Positions 34,901-42,752 are shown, numbered from the stretch's first letter. The stretch is 64,000 nucleotides of DNA from Candidatus Enterococcus myersii (GCF_017316025.1 NZ_JAFLVT010000001.1:1-64000), one strand, 5' to 3'. Program-made: numbers and translations. The notes: a model not told the origin generated them from the sequence alone.

Positions 34901-36186
34901 CAGCTAACATTAAAGATTTGGCTGTGACGAACGGTAAAATTGCAAATCTTGCTGTAAACACAGCGAAAATAGGCGACGCTGCAATTGTGACCGCAAAAAT
35001 CGGAGACCTGGCTGTCACGAACGCTAAGATTGCAAATCTAGCTATTAACGATGCCAAAATTCAAAATGCATCAATTAGTAGCGCTAAAATTATCAGTTTG
35101 GATGCTTCAAAAGTCGTAGCAAATACTCTGTCTGCGATTACGACCAATACTGGAACCTTAAATGTCACTGATTGGATAAACGTCACAACGGATAATCGCG
35201 GGATTAGAGGTACTTATGATTTTGGTGATGCCTATGGTGAGGCTTATAATTATCGCTGGTTCGTCGGTGACTATCGTCTATCACACAGACACCTCATATA
35301 TACAGGAAAAGGCTATAATGTGAATGTGAATAATACAAAAGGTAGTTATTTGTATGATTTAGAGACATTTTATGGCATCGACTATCTCAAAATGCGACAA
35401 TATACGTCGGGTGGCACATTGTTGAATCGGATAGACATTAATGCGAATGCAATTACGATGGGCTCGGGGAATTGGAATACTGAAGCTAAAATTAAGATTA
35501 ATTCTGATGGAACAGGATTCTTTGGGGAACGTTTTAATTTTAATGGTGGTATTGATGTTGCAGCTCCAAATAATGTTGGTCTGAGGACTGGCCGAATTGA
35601 CGCGCCATTAAACTATAATTCTATTTCTATTAACGCAGAACGTCCAGGCCTGACCAGTGTTGAATTTGGAATAGATAATATTTATTTTAACAGCACTAGA
35701 ACAGGTAGCGCTGATTTTAGAATTGGGAAAGATGGCTCTGCCATTAACGGTGGACGCGTAATTGCTTCAGAGGCGGTATACAAACGGACATATTCTGGTG
35801 CTGCTAATATGATTGTGATGGATACAGGTACAATTGGTAGAACGACTTCCGCTCGAAAATATAAGGCGGATATTCTGGTTGCTAACGAAGTCATGAAAAA
35901 AGCAAAAAAGGTGCTGGAGCTAAGTCCGGCAAGTTGGTGGGATAAAGGTGAGTTAGCTGATGGGACAGCAAAGGAAAGATACTACGGATTCATCGCTGAT
36001 GAATTTGATAATTTAGGATTAACAGAAGTTGTTATTTACGAAAATGGTCAAGTAGAATCATTAGCCTATGATCGCATCAGTATGTATCACAACGTTATAT
36101 TGACAGAACACGAGCAAGAAATTAACAAGCTCAAGAAAAAAGTTGAAATATTAGAAAACGAAATTAGAGTGCTGCAAGTAGCCTAA
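31903..36186 (+). CDS. Tail-associated hub and fibre protein with S74-type end
   Basis: 1427 aa. The N-terminal 380 residues resemble the baseplate hub/tail-associated protein of siphophages. Next come an Ala/Glu-rich coiled coil (about 410-470), beta-rich and coiled-coil shaft segments, and seven ten-residue repeats of the type xxAKIxxLAV (residues 999-1068). The end is an intramolecular chaperone of the S74 type (SARKYKADI, then YYGFIADEFDNLGLTEVV) with a terminal coiled coil. It should bind the host surface and be a main host-range determinant. Confidence 0.85.
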   Translation: MLAISDAVKEAWLSPARQLSIRVKVDKTTYGSEDVSSLSFDSGSISGEVYQIGSTYMNSVILSFPSIIETIKEDQEVIPELGILVDGEYHFSKLGHFYITEFNRDRNANVTTITANDKMTYLEGVYDSKLTYPKPYREVALEIANLAGVEVNQASFASLGIGAIKKPEGYTFRQAIGLIAQFEGGFASFNRDGELEIRRLRPTEFSVTPESYLLKGFTKNENSYKIGGITVRVGEEETDVLKVGTDTGSQVELENKSMTQDLLNQVWRLVKDINYFPYELKWRGCPALEAGDWIYVTDRNGKRYSVPNLSYSMNFNGGLSAESKATTNSVSGNATKYRGTLNQKVQWLESILSSNDWNHNYYDAEPGNPKVGDLWFKKVGKDIEIWQYVETDGVQDWELQISSAPNQELLDMIEDLVKETADAQAAAEEAKAAGEAAEQLAEEAKTESAKAIEDANTAVAGVTNLGQIVQAVDQAAQLAIEQSANAVTDAQAAMVKANELLTTVTELEGTITNITADIDAINGELSVKVDQTTFNQLKGTVDTHSTSISANAQAITQKANQTQVNAIDQTVISHTAELTTQSDKIAGLVTKTDGQSTKISALELQAGQFNLTLSSVQSDLAGLEVGTRNYALMTSVTKIVPQNNYAKHLYDLSNGAFDIESNAEIMVTFDWEAPDATESSKFRLNRVVKFKNGAADQWSGMIVGNGGDVLTKAKKGSYAGIWRWYKTDYSSADISKIEVVLNQTVLGGAIKISNLAVRIGNKATDWTPAPEDMATVTALTSVQATVDGLVTTVATKANQSQVTQLADQITSVVQNTSDLVNKFPDSKFAKKVPEPTAEGSVTYNYDEDGLFVKNNGTTRSRIYWQIGFVVGQTYNIRLLANCEVEVSKIEIGTSEGENLKVNPSLNKNWIEGTIKVTKWTALSIFIEPGEAIRLRELCIYNANTGLTTSQITQLSDQINLRVQKGEVISQINISTEGILIAGEKVWISGLTKIDNAVIATANIKDLAVTNGKIANLAVNTAKIGDAAIVTAKIGDLAVTNAKIANLAINDAKIQNASISSAKIISLDASKVVANTLSAITTNTGTLNVTDWINVTTDNRGIRGTYDFGDAYGEAYNYRWFVGDYRLSHRHLIYTGKGYNVNVNNTKGSYLYDLETFYGIDYLKMRQYTSGGTLLNRIDINANAITMGSGNWNTEAKIKINSDGTGFFGERFNFNGGIDVAAPNNVGLRTGRIDAPLNYNSISINAERPGLTSVEFGIDNIYFNSTRTGSADFRIGKDGSAINGGRVIASEAVYKRTYSGAANMIVMDTGTIGRTTSARKYKADILVANEVMKKAKKVLELSPASWWDKGELADGTAKERYYGFIADEFDNLGLTEVVIYENGQVESLAYDRISMYHNVILTEHEQEINKLKKKVEILENEIRVLQVA
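34897..35106 (+). repeat. Ten-residue repeats in fibre shaft
   Basis: Seven successive units of 30 bases encode xxAKIxxLAV variants (for example TNAKIANLAI). Such periodic patterns fold into trimeric beta-structure in phage fibres. DNA copies have diverged, so the protein pattern is under selection. Confidence 0.8.
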
Positions 36187-36223
36187 CTTGTAGTGCTCTT
36201 TTAATTTTTTAGGAGGTAAACAG

Positions 36224-36646
36224 ATGAAAATCAAAATCAAAAATAAAGAATTAGTCAATGTAGAGCAATTTCTTGGAAATCTAACAATGAAGGGAAAACA
36301 GAGTATTGCACGATCACGTATGTTGCAAATCTTGGAAAAGAAACAAAAAGAATTCGCAGAAGATCGTAAGTCAATTGTAATCGCCTATGCAGAGAAAGAT
36401 GATAAAGGTGAAGCAATCGTCAAAGAAGATGGGACTTACGAATTATCAACAAAAGGTAATGCAGAAGCGTCTAAAGAGATTGCTGACTTATTAGAAGAAG
36501 ATGCTGTCATTGACTATGGTGAATACTCTAGTCGCCTTAATGACTTAGAAAAATTTATCATCGAATTTGACGATGAAGTATCTGGTAATGTCGCTCAAGG
36601 ATTTTTTGTTTTAGTAACAGCATTTGAAAATAAGGAGGAAAAATAA
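36224..36646 (+). CDS. DUF1617 family protein
   Basis: 140 aa, RBS AGGAGG. MKIKIKNKELVNVEQFL and the helical region RSRMLQILEKKQKEF agree with DUF1617, a family found downstream of tail fibres in Gram-positive phages. Function unknown. Its stop lies just before the next start. Confidence 0.8.
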   Translation: MKIKIKNKELVNVEQFLGNLTMKGKQSIARSRMLQILEKKQKEFAEDRKSIVIAYAEKDDKGEAIVKEDGTYELSTKGNAEASKEIADLLEEDAVIDYGEYSSRLNDLEKFIIEFDDEVSGNVAQGFFVLVTAFENKEEK

Positions 36647-36647
36647 T

Positions 36648-36881
36648 ATGAATAACAATTTTAAAATCACAAATATGGTATTTGACTACTATTCTGATCC
36701 TATGAACGTAGGAGTCAATTTCACTGCAGAATTTGAAAGTGGCAATAACATTGCTGGGAAAGTTAATTTGACAATGGATGAGTTTAATTCAAATACTGGC
36801 GGATTGGTCGGCTATTCTAAAATGATTAAAGACAAACTTGTCGCTGATTTTGAAGGCTTAGCGGCAGCAAATTCTAAATAA
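36648..36881 (+). CDS. Hypothetical tail-region protein
   Basis: 77 aa from ATG 36648 behind AAGGAGG. Beta-rich N-terminus (FKITNMVFDYYSDPMNVGV) and a C-terminal helix. Unknown function; may be a small baseplate or fibre accessory. Confidence 0.65.
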   Translation: MNNNFKITNMVFDYYSDPMNVGVNFTAEFESGNNIAGKVNLTMDEFNSNTGGLVGYSKMIKDKLVADFEGLAAANSK

Positions 36882-36908
36882 AGTCGGAAGTCGGGAAGTT
36901 GGTGAGGT

Positions 36909-37295
36909 ATGTCAGATTTAAAAAAGAGATTGCGTCACGATTGGCAGTTTATATTAATTGCCTTGACAACAGCAGGAATAGGAATAAATTTTTTAATCCA
37001 TCCTGGCCTGCTGGAAGATAAGTCCACATACGCTTTTATCATGAACGTTTTAGATGATGCCGTATTTTCTGTGCCAATTATGGTCGCGGGAATTATTGGT
37101 GTCATTTTATTTTTGTTTGGTAAAAAGCAGTATCGTTCTTTTCTCCTAGTTTTCTATCAATTTGTCTGGATGATTTTGCTATTAGCCTACGCTTGGCGAG
37201 CAATTAGTGGTTTCCAAAATAGTAGCTGGATTATGGCATTATGCATAAACGTTGCCATTTTTCTGCTTGCTTTGTGGGGTGATACTGATGGCTGA
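36909..37295 (+). CDS. Four-helix membrane protein
   Basis: 128 aa with four membrane helices, at about residues 15-32, 48-68, 75-95 and 103-122. RBS is a weak GGTGAGG. It stands between tail genes and holin. It could take part in lysis, for example as antiholin, or in exclusion. No family is assigned. Confidence 0.65.
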   Translation: MSDLKKRLRHDWQFILIALTTAGIGINFLIHPGLLEDKSTYAFIMNVLDDAVFSVPIMVAGIIGVILFLFGKKQYRSFLLVFYQFVWMILLLAYAWRAISGFQNSSWIMALCINVAIFLLALWGDTDG

Positions 37296-37602
37296 TTATC
37301 AATGGGCAATCACTCTCGGTGGGGCAGCCATTGGTGCATTGGCAACTCTGTTTGCGACACGATCGACAAATAGCACCACGTTGGCCAAGACAAATAATGA
37401 TAACGCAGTGCAGCTCTTTGAGCAGTACAAAATGTTGAACGAACAACTACAGTCTAAAGTAGACAGATTGGAAAGCAAATTGGAAAGCTTACAAGAGAAG
37501 TATGAAAAAGAAATTGCCTTCTATCAAAAAGAAATCGAGCGATTAGAAGATGAGAACGAAATGTTGGTATCTGAATTGGAAAATTTGAAAGGTGGAAAAT
37601 AA
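37288..37602 (+). CDS. Membrane-anchored coiled-coil protein
   Basis: 104 aa from ATG 37288, overlapping the previous gene by 8 bases. One N-terminal membrane helix (WAITLGGAAIGALATLFA) is followed by a coiled coil (KVDRLESKLESLQEKYEKE) to the end. Similar proteins sit beside holins in related phages. A spanin-like or antiholin role is possible. Confidence 0.65.
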   Translation: MADYQWAITLGGAAIGALATLFATRSTNSTTLAKTNNDNAVQLFEQYKMLNEQLQSKVDRLESKLESLQEKYEKEIAFYQKEIERLEDENEMLVSELENLKGGK

Positions 37603-37603
37603 T

Positions 37604-37954
37604 ATGGAACAAATCACAAATGCGTTATTTCAAGCTGCTTCATTAATTATCGTAGCCGTCATTGGCTACGTTGCCAATCGCGTTACGGCATATTTTAAAA
37701 AAGAGGGAATTCTAACTGAGTTGGAAAATAAGCGGGCTTATGCCGAAATCGCTGTGGCCGCAGCGCAACAGATGTTTAAAGAAGCAGATGGTCCGGAGAA
37801 GTTTAATCGTGCTAAAAGTAAGTTGGTTGATTTTTTGAACAAAAACAAGATTACGTTCACAGAAGACGAACTAAACGTACTAATTGAATCTGCAGTGAAA
37901 TCGATGAAAGATGGCGTTAGTGAAGGGCTGAAGGAGGGAAATGAAAATGTTTGA
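37604..37954 (+). CDS. Phage holin, LLH type
   Basis: 116 aa from ATG 37604 behind AAGGTGG. One membrane helix (SLIIVAVIGYVANRVTAYF) precedes a helical region with AEIAVAAAQQMFKEADGPEK, the signature of LLH-family holins. It opens the membrane for the endolysin encoded two genes on. Confidence 0.85.
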   Translation: MEQITNALFQAASLIIVAVIGYVANRVTAYFKKEGILTELENKRAYAEIAVAAAQQMFKEADGPEKFNRAKSKLVDFLNKNKITFTEDELNVLIESAVKSMKDGVSEGLKEGNENV

Positions 37955-38255
37955 AGCAGGTCAAAAAGTCAAAATTCACGGAAAATTCATTGTCAAAACA
38001 ATCGGCGAGGAATTCGTTGAGCTAGATCCATATTTACAAGGTGGCATTCCATCAGTAGAAAAATTTGAAAAGCAAGGATTCACAGAAGTTGCTGAAAGTG
38101 GTGAAGTCAAAAATTTTGACGGATTCACAGTTGGTGACTTTTTTGCTTTGGATGGAACATTTAGTGTCGTTCGTTCAAATGAAATCTTTTGCAAATTGAT
38201 GGTTGGAGATCAAATGGTATCTGTACCGATCAACAAAGTCTTGGAGGTGGCGTAA
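37947..38255 (+). CDS. Hypothetical lysis-region protein
   Basis: 102 aa from ATG 37947, 8 bases behind GGAGGG; ATG 37941 is too close. Beta-rich, SH3-like pattern (FEAGQKVKIHGKFIVKTI) with a second similar half (FDGFTVGDFFALDGTFSVV). It abuts the endolysin start. It might bind the wall or partner the lysin. Confidence 0.6.
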   Translation: MFEAGQKVKIHGKFIVKTIGEEFVELDPYLQGGIPSVEKFEKQGFTEVAESGEVKNFDGFTVGDFFALDGTFSVVRSNEIFCKLMVGDQMVSVPINKVLEVA

Positions 38256-38978
38256 ATGGTTGTAAGTTATTCTGGAATCGCAGGCAGACGTGGAAAGAAT
38301 CCAACACGAATTGTGCTTCATAATGACGGTGGTAGTCAGGGGGCTACTGCCGCTTTTTATAAGTCTTGGTTGGAAAACCATAATCCGGAACTCGGGTTTG
38401 CACACGAATATATTGCCTCTGACGGTACTTATCAAGCTGAAAACGCTGGAAATTGCGCTTGGCATTGTGCGAACGTAGCTGGAAATCGTGATTACTATGG
38501 CATTGAAATTTGTCAATCTTTAGGCAATGAAGCAACATTTAAAGCGAACGAACAAAAAGCATTTAAGCGCGCAGCGCAATTATGTAAGCAGTGGGGATTG
38601 AATCCGTCAACTGCTATTTTCCCTTTGCATCGTGAATTAAGCTCTACCGATTGTCCGCACCGTTCGTTTGCTTTACACGGGAAATCGAATGCAGCTGTTA
38701 AAGCATATTACGTGGAACAAGTTAAAAAATACTATAACGGAGGTACTCAAATGGCTAAATACGCAACAGAACCTGGAACTTATGAGGTAATCAAAGTTGG
38801 ATCAGCTGGATATGAATATCTTTTTGATGATGTTGGTCGTAAGTCAAAACGAAGAGTTCGGCTTGCGAAAGGTAGCAGAATCTATTTTAGAGAATTACAA
38901 AAATACGGTAGCATTCGTGTGGCCAAAACAGCAGTAGGATTTATGACAGCTAATTTAGAATATGTAAAGAAAGTTTAA
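38256..38978 (+). CDS. N-acetylmuramoyl-L-alanine amidase endolysin
   Basis: 240 aa. Residues 1-160 are a zinc amidase (Amidase_2/PGRP) with ligands His22, His125 and Cys133 (HNDGG, LHRELSSTDCPH). Residues 166-240 are a wall-binding, SH3-like domain similar to that of enterococcal phage lysins. No signal peptide, so it depends on the holin. An internal GGAGGT-ATG just before the binding domain suggests that a second, shorter product is made from the same gene. Confidence 0.93.
   Translation: MVVSYSGIAGRRGKNPTRIVLHNDGGSQGATAAFYKSWLENHNPELGFAHEYIASDGTYQAENAGNCAWHCANVAGNRDYYGIEICQSLGNEATFKANEQKAFKRAAQLCKQWGLNPSTAIFPLHRELSSTDCPHRSFALHGKSNAAVKAYYVEQVKKYYNGGTQMAKYATEPGTYEVIKVGSAGYEYLFDDVGRKSKRRVRLAKGSRIYFRELQKYGSIRVAKTAVGFMTANLEYVKKV
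38751..38978 (+). CDS. Internal start product: free wall-binding subunit
   Basis: ATG 38751 follows GGAGGT (38739-38744) at a 6-base distance, in frame, and falls exactly at the domain border. The product has 75 aa and contains only the binding domain. The enterococcal phage lysin Lys170 is known to use such a second start to form a complex of one full-length chain and several binding subunits. Confidence 0.7.
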   Translation: MAKYATEPGTYEVIKVGSAGYEYLFDDVGRKSKRRVRLAKGSRIYFRELQKYGSIRVAKTAVGFMTANLEYVKKV

Positions 38979-38986
38979 TTAGTAAA

Positions 38987-39026
38987 ACCCCGGTCTCAAT
39001 TAAGAGATCGGGGTTATTTTTTTTGT
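38987..39026 (+). terminator. Late-operon terminator
   Basis: AACCCCGGTCTC (38987-38998) pairs with GAGATCGGGGTT (39005-39016), one G-U pair, followed by eight T. It ends the late transcript. It also faces the convergent lipoprotein gene, for which the T run is missing. Confidence 0.92.
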
Positions 39027-39041
39027 TTAATTAGCAATCAT

Positions 39042-39704
39042 TTATTTCGATAAGTTAATTACAAGAGGTTCATTCTCGCTTGTTGGCATATCTTCTGAAA
39101 GTGATACATTAACAGGTTTAACAGTATTATTTAAAAGGATTCCAGTTGCGCATTGTACACTTTTCCCTGGTAATAATTCGGCATAGCTTTTTTCTTCAAA
39201 TTCCTCATAGAATTTATTTTGTTCGGAAATCGCCGTATTATAAGTATCAACATCTTCAATAGTGCTCCCATCATCATTATACATAGGATATAGAGCTTCT
39301 GCTGCATCAAATTTACCTACATCTTCGGTTAAATCAAATTCAGATGTTTCATCTTGTTGTTTGAAAGTTAGTAACGAAAGTATGTCATTAGGGACTAGGT
39401 TATCTTCAGATTTATTTTCTACTGTATACCAAATGATAAGTCCATCTTCATCAGTAGGATTGCTATGTCCGACTTGCGTTTTATCAATGGTTAGTTTGTA
39501 ATTAACGCCGGTCAAAGTTTTATCTTTAAAAGACATCTCAAAAGCATCTTTTTCACTGCTGTTTTGAGTAGAAGCGTTTATCTCGGTAGTTGATTCAGTA
39601 GAGGATGGCGATTTTATTTCGTTTGAATTTGTTTCTTTGGTTGTTGAGCAACCTGATACAAAAAATCCAGCTAAAACTAAAACTCCTAATAACATCTTTT
39701 TCAT
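39042..39704 (-). CDS. Lipoprotein, DUF5067-like, lysogenic-conversion candidate
   Basis: 220 aa. A lipoprotein signal ends in VSGC (Cys19), followed by a Ser/Thr-rich linker and a DUF5067-like domain (FKDKTLTGVNYKLTIDKTQV, then WYTVENKSEDNLVP). It is attached to the outer face of the membrane. It lies between the late terminator and attR in opposite orientation, the usual place for genes expressed from the prophage. Related architectures act in superinfection exclusion in Gram-positive phages, but the role here is inferred. Confidence 0.8.
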   Translation of the reverse strand: MKKMLLGVLVLAGFFVSGCSTTKETNSNEIKSPSSTESTTEINASTQNSSEKDAFEMSFKDKTLTGVNYKLTIDKTQVGHSNPTDEDGLIIWYTVENKSEDNLVPNDILSLLTFKQQDETSEFDLTEDVGKFDAAEALYPMYNDDGSTIEDVDTYNTAISEQNKFYEEFEEKSYAELLPGKSVQCATGILLNNTVKPVNVSLSEDMPTSENEPLVINLSK

Positions 39705-39804
39705 TTGATCCCCGCCTTCACTTTTTCATATTTAAATTTTAGCAAAGGTTCATAAAAAAGCCTACTCAAAACGGTAGCGCCAAACAATATATTTACTTAC
39801 GATT

Positions 39805-39812
39805 ATCGAAAT
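39805..39812. other. attR: attR core (right prophage attachment site)
   Basis: ATCGAAAT matches positions 1-8 and lies at the point where phage sequence meets the comGC frame (Ile-Glu-Met-Leu-Val-Val). As I recall it, the lactococcal TP901-1 attB encodes the same motif, with core TCAAT on the other strand. Confidence 0.85.
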
Positions 39813-40071
39813 GTTAGTTGTGTTATTTATTATTAGTATTTTATTGCTGCTTTTTGTACCCAATTTATCACAACAAAAAGATGAAGCACAAAAAGGAAGT
39901 GAAGCTGCCATCGTTAAGACGGTTGCGACACAAATTGAATTGTATGAATTAAATTATGATAAAAAGGCTACAGGAGAAGATTTGATAGAAAAAAATTATG
40001 TCACAAAAGAACAGTGGGAAATCTATGAAAGACATGCTGAAGAAAATAGTCCAAAAAAGCCTATGCCATAA
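39811..40071 (+). pseudogene. comGC: comGC, 3' part split by prophage
   Basis: Major pseudopilin of the competence pilus. Only the part after the prepilin cleavage region is here: MLVVLFIISILLLLFVPNL is the membrane/stalk helix, then KDEAQKGSEAAIVKTVATQI. Upstream, the frame runs into phage sequence and meets TAG at 39775, so signal peptide and translation start are missing. The N-terminal part should lie left of position 1. The gene is therefore inactive while the prophage is inserted, and precise excision would restore it. Confidence 0.92.
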
Positions 40072-40501
40072 GAAAATGCCTGCCTTTACTCTCGCAGAAT
40101 CTTTAGTCGTACTCGTTGTTATTACTTCTTTTTTATTAATTCCGGTGTTAATTTTGCGTCCGGCTGAAGAAAAAGTGAAAGTGGAAATATTTCTAGCACA
40201 GTTTGAGCAGAATTTTTTATTATTGCAACAGACTGCAATTGCCCAACAAGTCGGAACGACACTTGAAATTAATCGGGAGGAACAGTTGCTGCATTTTAAA
40301 ATTTCCGAACATAAAAGCTATCCTGATTTGCAAATTCCGACAGAGTTGTCTTATAAAATGCCAGATAGTATCACAATAAGTGCAACAACGGGAAATTATT
40401 CTGGGATGGATACTGTAACCTTCGAGTGGGAAAATCGCAATCAAAGGATCGAATACGTGTATCAGATGGGAAGTGGCCGTTTTGTCAAAACCATTACCTA
40501 A
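40034..40501 (+). CDS. comGD: Competence pseudopilin ComGD
   Basis: 155 aa from ATG 40034; ATG 40025 is equally possible. A basic leader is followed by the prepilin motif A|FTLAESLVVLVV and one membrane helix, then a beta-rich minor pseudopilin domain. It overlaps the end of comGC by 38 bases. With ComGE-GG it forms the tip complex of the DNA-uptake pilus. Confidence 0.85.
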   Translation: MLKKIVQKSLCHKKMPAFTLAESLVVLVVITSFLLIPVLILRPAEEKVKVEIFLAQFEQNFLLLQQTAIAQQVGTTLEINREEQLLHFKISEHKSYPDLQIPTELSYKMPDSITISATTGNYSGMDTVTFEWENRNQRIEYVYQMGSGRFVKTIT

Positions 40502-40793
40502 AGCTTTTATTTTGCTGGAAGCTGTGGTGGCACTTACCATTTTAACAGGTTGTGCCTTAATTTTAATCCAGCAACAACAGCAGTTACTAACGCAAAGCAA
40601 CAACGCCAAAGAACGATTGACACAAAGCCGCATAATGTATGAAGAGGCAAAAATTATCCTGCGACAAGGTGGCAAGCTTACCCAGACTCTAATTTATGAT
40701 GACCAAAGCTACCATATTCGCTATAATCCGCAAGCTTATCATTTTTATTGTGAGACAGACGGTGTGGTAATGGAGGTGCAACTTGAAAATTAA
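40473..40793 (+). CDS. comGE: Competence pseudopilin ComGE
   Basis: 106 aa. Start GTG 40473 or TTG 40482, the latter better spaced from GGGAAGTGG. The leader is followed by A|FILLEAVVALTILTGC and a membrane helix, then a short globular part. Overlaps both neighbours. Confidence 0.82.
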   Translation: MAVLSKPLPKAFILLEAVVALTILTGCALILIQQQQQLLTQSNNAKERLTQSRIMYEEAKIILRQGGKLTQTLIYDDQSYHIRYNPQAYHFYCETDGVVMEVQLEN

Positions 40794-41202
40794 AGCATTT
40801 ACCCTCTTAGAATGTTTGATAGCATTATTAATTTTCAATTTATGTTTATTGTTGATTACGGGGCTTTTCTTACGAACGATCCGCCTAAAAGAGCATATTA
40901 TGAGTAGAGAAGAGCAGGAGTTTGCAACGTTTATGTTTCAATTAGAAAATGAGCTACAAAATACTAGCATGATTTCTTGTACAGAGGCCATTTTAAAGTG
41001 TAAAGATCAAAAAGGGCAGACAATCTCGATTGAAAAAGGGCAAAACATGATTCGAAAAAAAGTGGATAAGTTAGGGCATCAACCGCTTTTAATGGATGTT
41101 TACCATTTACGGTTTTCAAAAGATTTAACTACGAAAAGTGTGACGTTAAAAGTATTCTTTCAATCTGGGAGGGTTTGTTATGGGAAATGGGTGGAAAACT
41201 AA
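40783..41202 (+). CDS. comGF: Competence pseudopilin ComGF
   Basis: 139 aa from TTG 40783 behind GGAGGTG. Prepilin motif A|FTLLECLIALLIFN and membrane helix, then the ComGF domain (EEQEFATFMFQLENEL). It overlaps comGE by 11 bases and comGG by 23. Confidence 0.88.
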   Translation: MKIKAFTLLECLIALLIFNLCLLLITGLFLRTIRLKEHIMSREEQEFATFMFQLENELQNTSMISCTEAILKCKDQKGQTISIEKGQNMIRKKVDKLGHQPLLMDVYHLRFSKDLTTKSVTLKVFFQSGRVCYGKWVEN

Positions 41203-41563
41203 ACCAAAAGCAAGTGTCTTACTTTCCGCATTATTATTAGTCGCATTGCTGAGCCTGGTTAGTTATGGGGTTTTAACACACCATTTTATTACTGTAACAG
41301 GTACGATAAAAGCAGAAAGGTTGTACCGCGCCAAAACGATGCAAGAATTATTTTTCGTTTACTATTTCACACTACCAATTGAAGAACGTAAAAAAGGTGT
41401 CGTGAACTTTTCACAAGGAAAGTGTGAATTTGCCAAAGAAAAGGACAGTCTGAAACTTACAATCCGGGTGGATAAACAAAGTTTTCATTTTTTGGTTAGT
41501 AAAACAGAGCTGACAAAGCTTTCTCAACGTTTTAAAGATAACAAAAAATCTGTTTCGGATTAG
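41180..41563 (+). CDS. comGG: Competence protein ComGG
   Basis: 127 aa, RBS GGGAGG. A basic start and one membrane helix (ASVLLSALLLVALLSLVSYG) without the usual F-T-L-x-E motif, as is normal for ComGG. Last gene of the comG operon, followed by a terminator. Confidence 0.8.
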   Translation: MGNGWKTKPKASVLLSALLLVALLSLVSYGVLTHHFITVTGTIKAERLYRAKTMQELFFVYYFTLPIEERKKGVVNFSQGKCEFAKEKDSLKLTIRVDKQSFHFLVSKTELTKLSQRFKDNKKSVSD

Positions 41564-41576
41564 GAATATAACAGTT

Positions 41577-41614
41577 GCTGAGAAAACCTTACCATTTGTG
41601 TTTCTCAGCTTTTT
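41577..41614 (+). terminator. comG operon terminator
   Basis: GCTGAGAAA (41577-41585) pairs with TTTCTCAGC (41601-41609), followed by five T. Confidence 0.85.
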
Positions 41615-41750
41615 GGTATCCTTCTCAAAAAAGCCTTATGTTCGTTGTTTCACAAACAAAAATATGAATTTTTGATTGATAATTTTTTAGGAATCGGCTA
41701 TCATTAAACAGGTACAAAAGGTGTTATAATCTCCAGAAAGAAGGTGTCAT

Positions 41751-42752
41751 ATGTTTCCTGATCAATTCGAAAAAGCTTTTTCATTGAATCTTGAAGCAGT
41801 CCAACTGCTGCAAAATGCTTTGGGGTCCTCATTTCTGGATGCATACATCGAGAATGTGGAAAACCAATTGGATGGATTTACTGTACGAATCTTAGATGGT
41901 GTACCAAATGCTGAGACTGTTGGGAAAATCGAAGCATTATACACAGAGCTAAAGGAAATCCCTTTAGCAGGAGAAGATTTACGGAAGTTATCCCAATTAC
42001 TTTTATTAAAAGGTAGTAAGACAGAAAAGTTGCAAGCCAATCATCAGTTAACACCAGATGGGTTAGGATTTTTGTTTGTTTATTTATTGGAGCAGTTTTA
42101 TTCTGACAAAAAACAAAGCTTAACTATTTTTGATCCAGCAGTGGGAATGGGGAATTTATTATTAACAGCCCTGTTAAACTTAAAAATTGCTGGTTATGAA
42201 GCAAAGGGTGTTGGTGTCGATATCGACGATACGTTATTGGCGGTCGCAGCGGCAGATGCAGAATGGACTAAAGGGAATATGCAGCTTTTCCATCAAGACA
42301 GCTTGCAAGACTTATTATTAGATCCAACTGATGCGGCAATTTCTGATTTACCAATTGGCTACTATCCTAACGATCAAAAAGTGCAAGATTTTATCACCGG
42401 TGTCACCCAAGGACATTCATACGCACATCATTTATTGATGGAACAAGCAATGAATTATGTGAAAGACGCGGGCTATGGTTTGTTTTTAGTACCAAGTAAT
42501 TTACTTGAGTCTGAACAAGCGACATATTTCAAAAAGTGGTTGGCTGAAAAAGTCTTTTTACAAGGTTTAATCCAATTGCCAGACCAACTTTTCCGTTCCG
42601 AACAATCACGTAAAAGCATTCTAATCGTGCAAAATCATGGTGAAAATGCAAGTCAAAAGGAAGTCTTTTTAGCAAAATTGGCTTCACTAACAGATGAAAA
42701 AGTCATTGCTAAATTCTTTAAACAATTTGAAGACTGGAAGTTAGCTAATTAA
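41751..42752 (+). CDS. Class I SAM-dependent methyltransferase, N6-adenine-type
   Basis: 333 aa. Helical N-terminal part (1-105), then a Rossmann methyltransferase with SAM motif FDPAVGMGNLLLTA near residue 124 and motif IV as SDLPIGYY instead of NPPY. Proteins of this kind lie between comG and ackA in enterococci, streptococci and bacilli. They are annotated as DNA methylases, though the true substrate is not settled. A TATAAT at 41725-41730 is the probable -10. ackA follows 20 bases on. Confidence 0.85.
   Translation: MFPDQFEKAFSLNLEAVQLLQNALGSSFLDAYIENVENQLDGFTVRILDGVPNAETVGKIEALYTELKEIPLAGEDLRKLSQLLLLKGSKTEKLQANHQLTPDGLGFLFVYLLEQFYSDKKQSLTIFDPAVGMGNLLLTALLNLKIAGYEAKGVGVDIDDTLLAVAAADAEWTKGNMQLFHQDSLQDLLLDPTDAAISDLPIGYYPNDQKVQDFITGVTQGHSYAHHLLMEQAMNYVKDAGYGLFLVPSNLLESEQATYFKKWLAEKVFLQGLIQLPDQLFRSEQSRKSILIVQNHGENASQKEVFLAKLASLTDEKVIAKFFKQFEDWKLAN

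Noticed and set aside
40220-40675. 151-codon minus-strand frame across comGD/comGE
   Set aside because: Cys-rich shadow of the pseudopilin genes.
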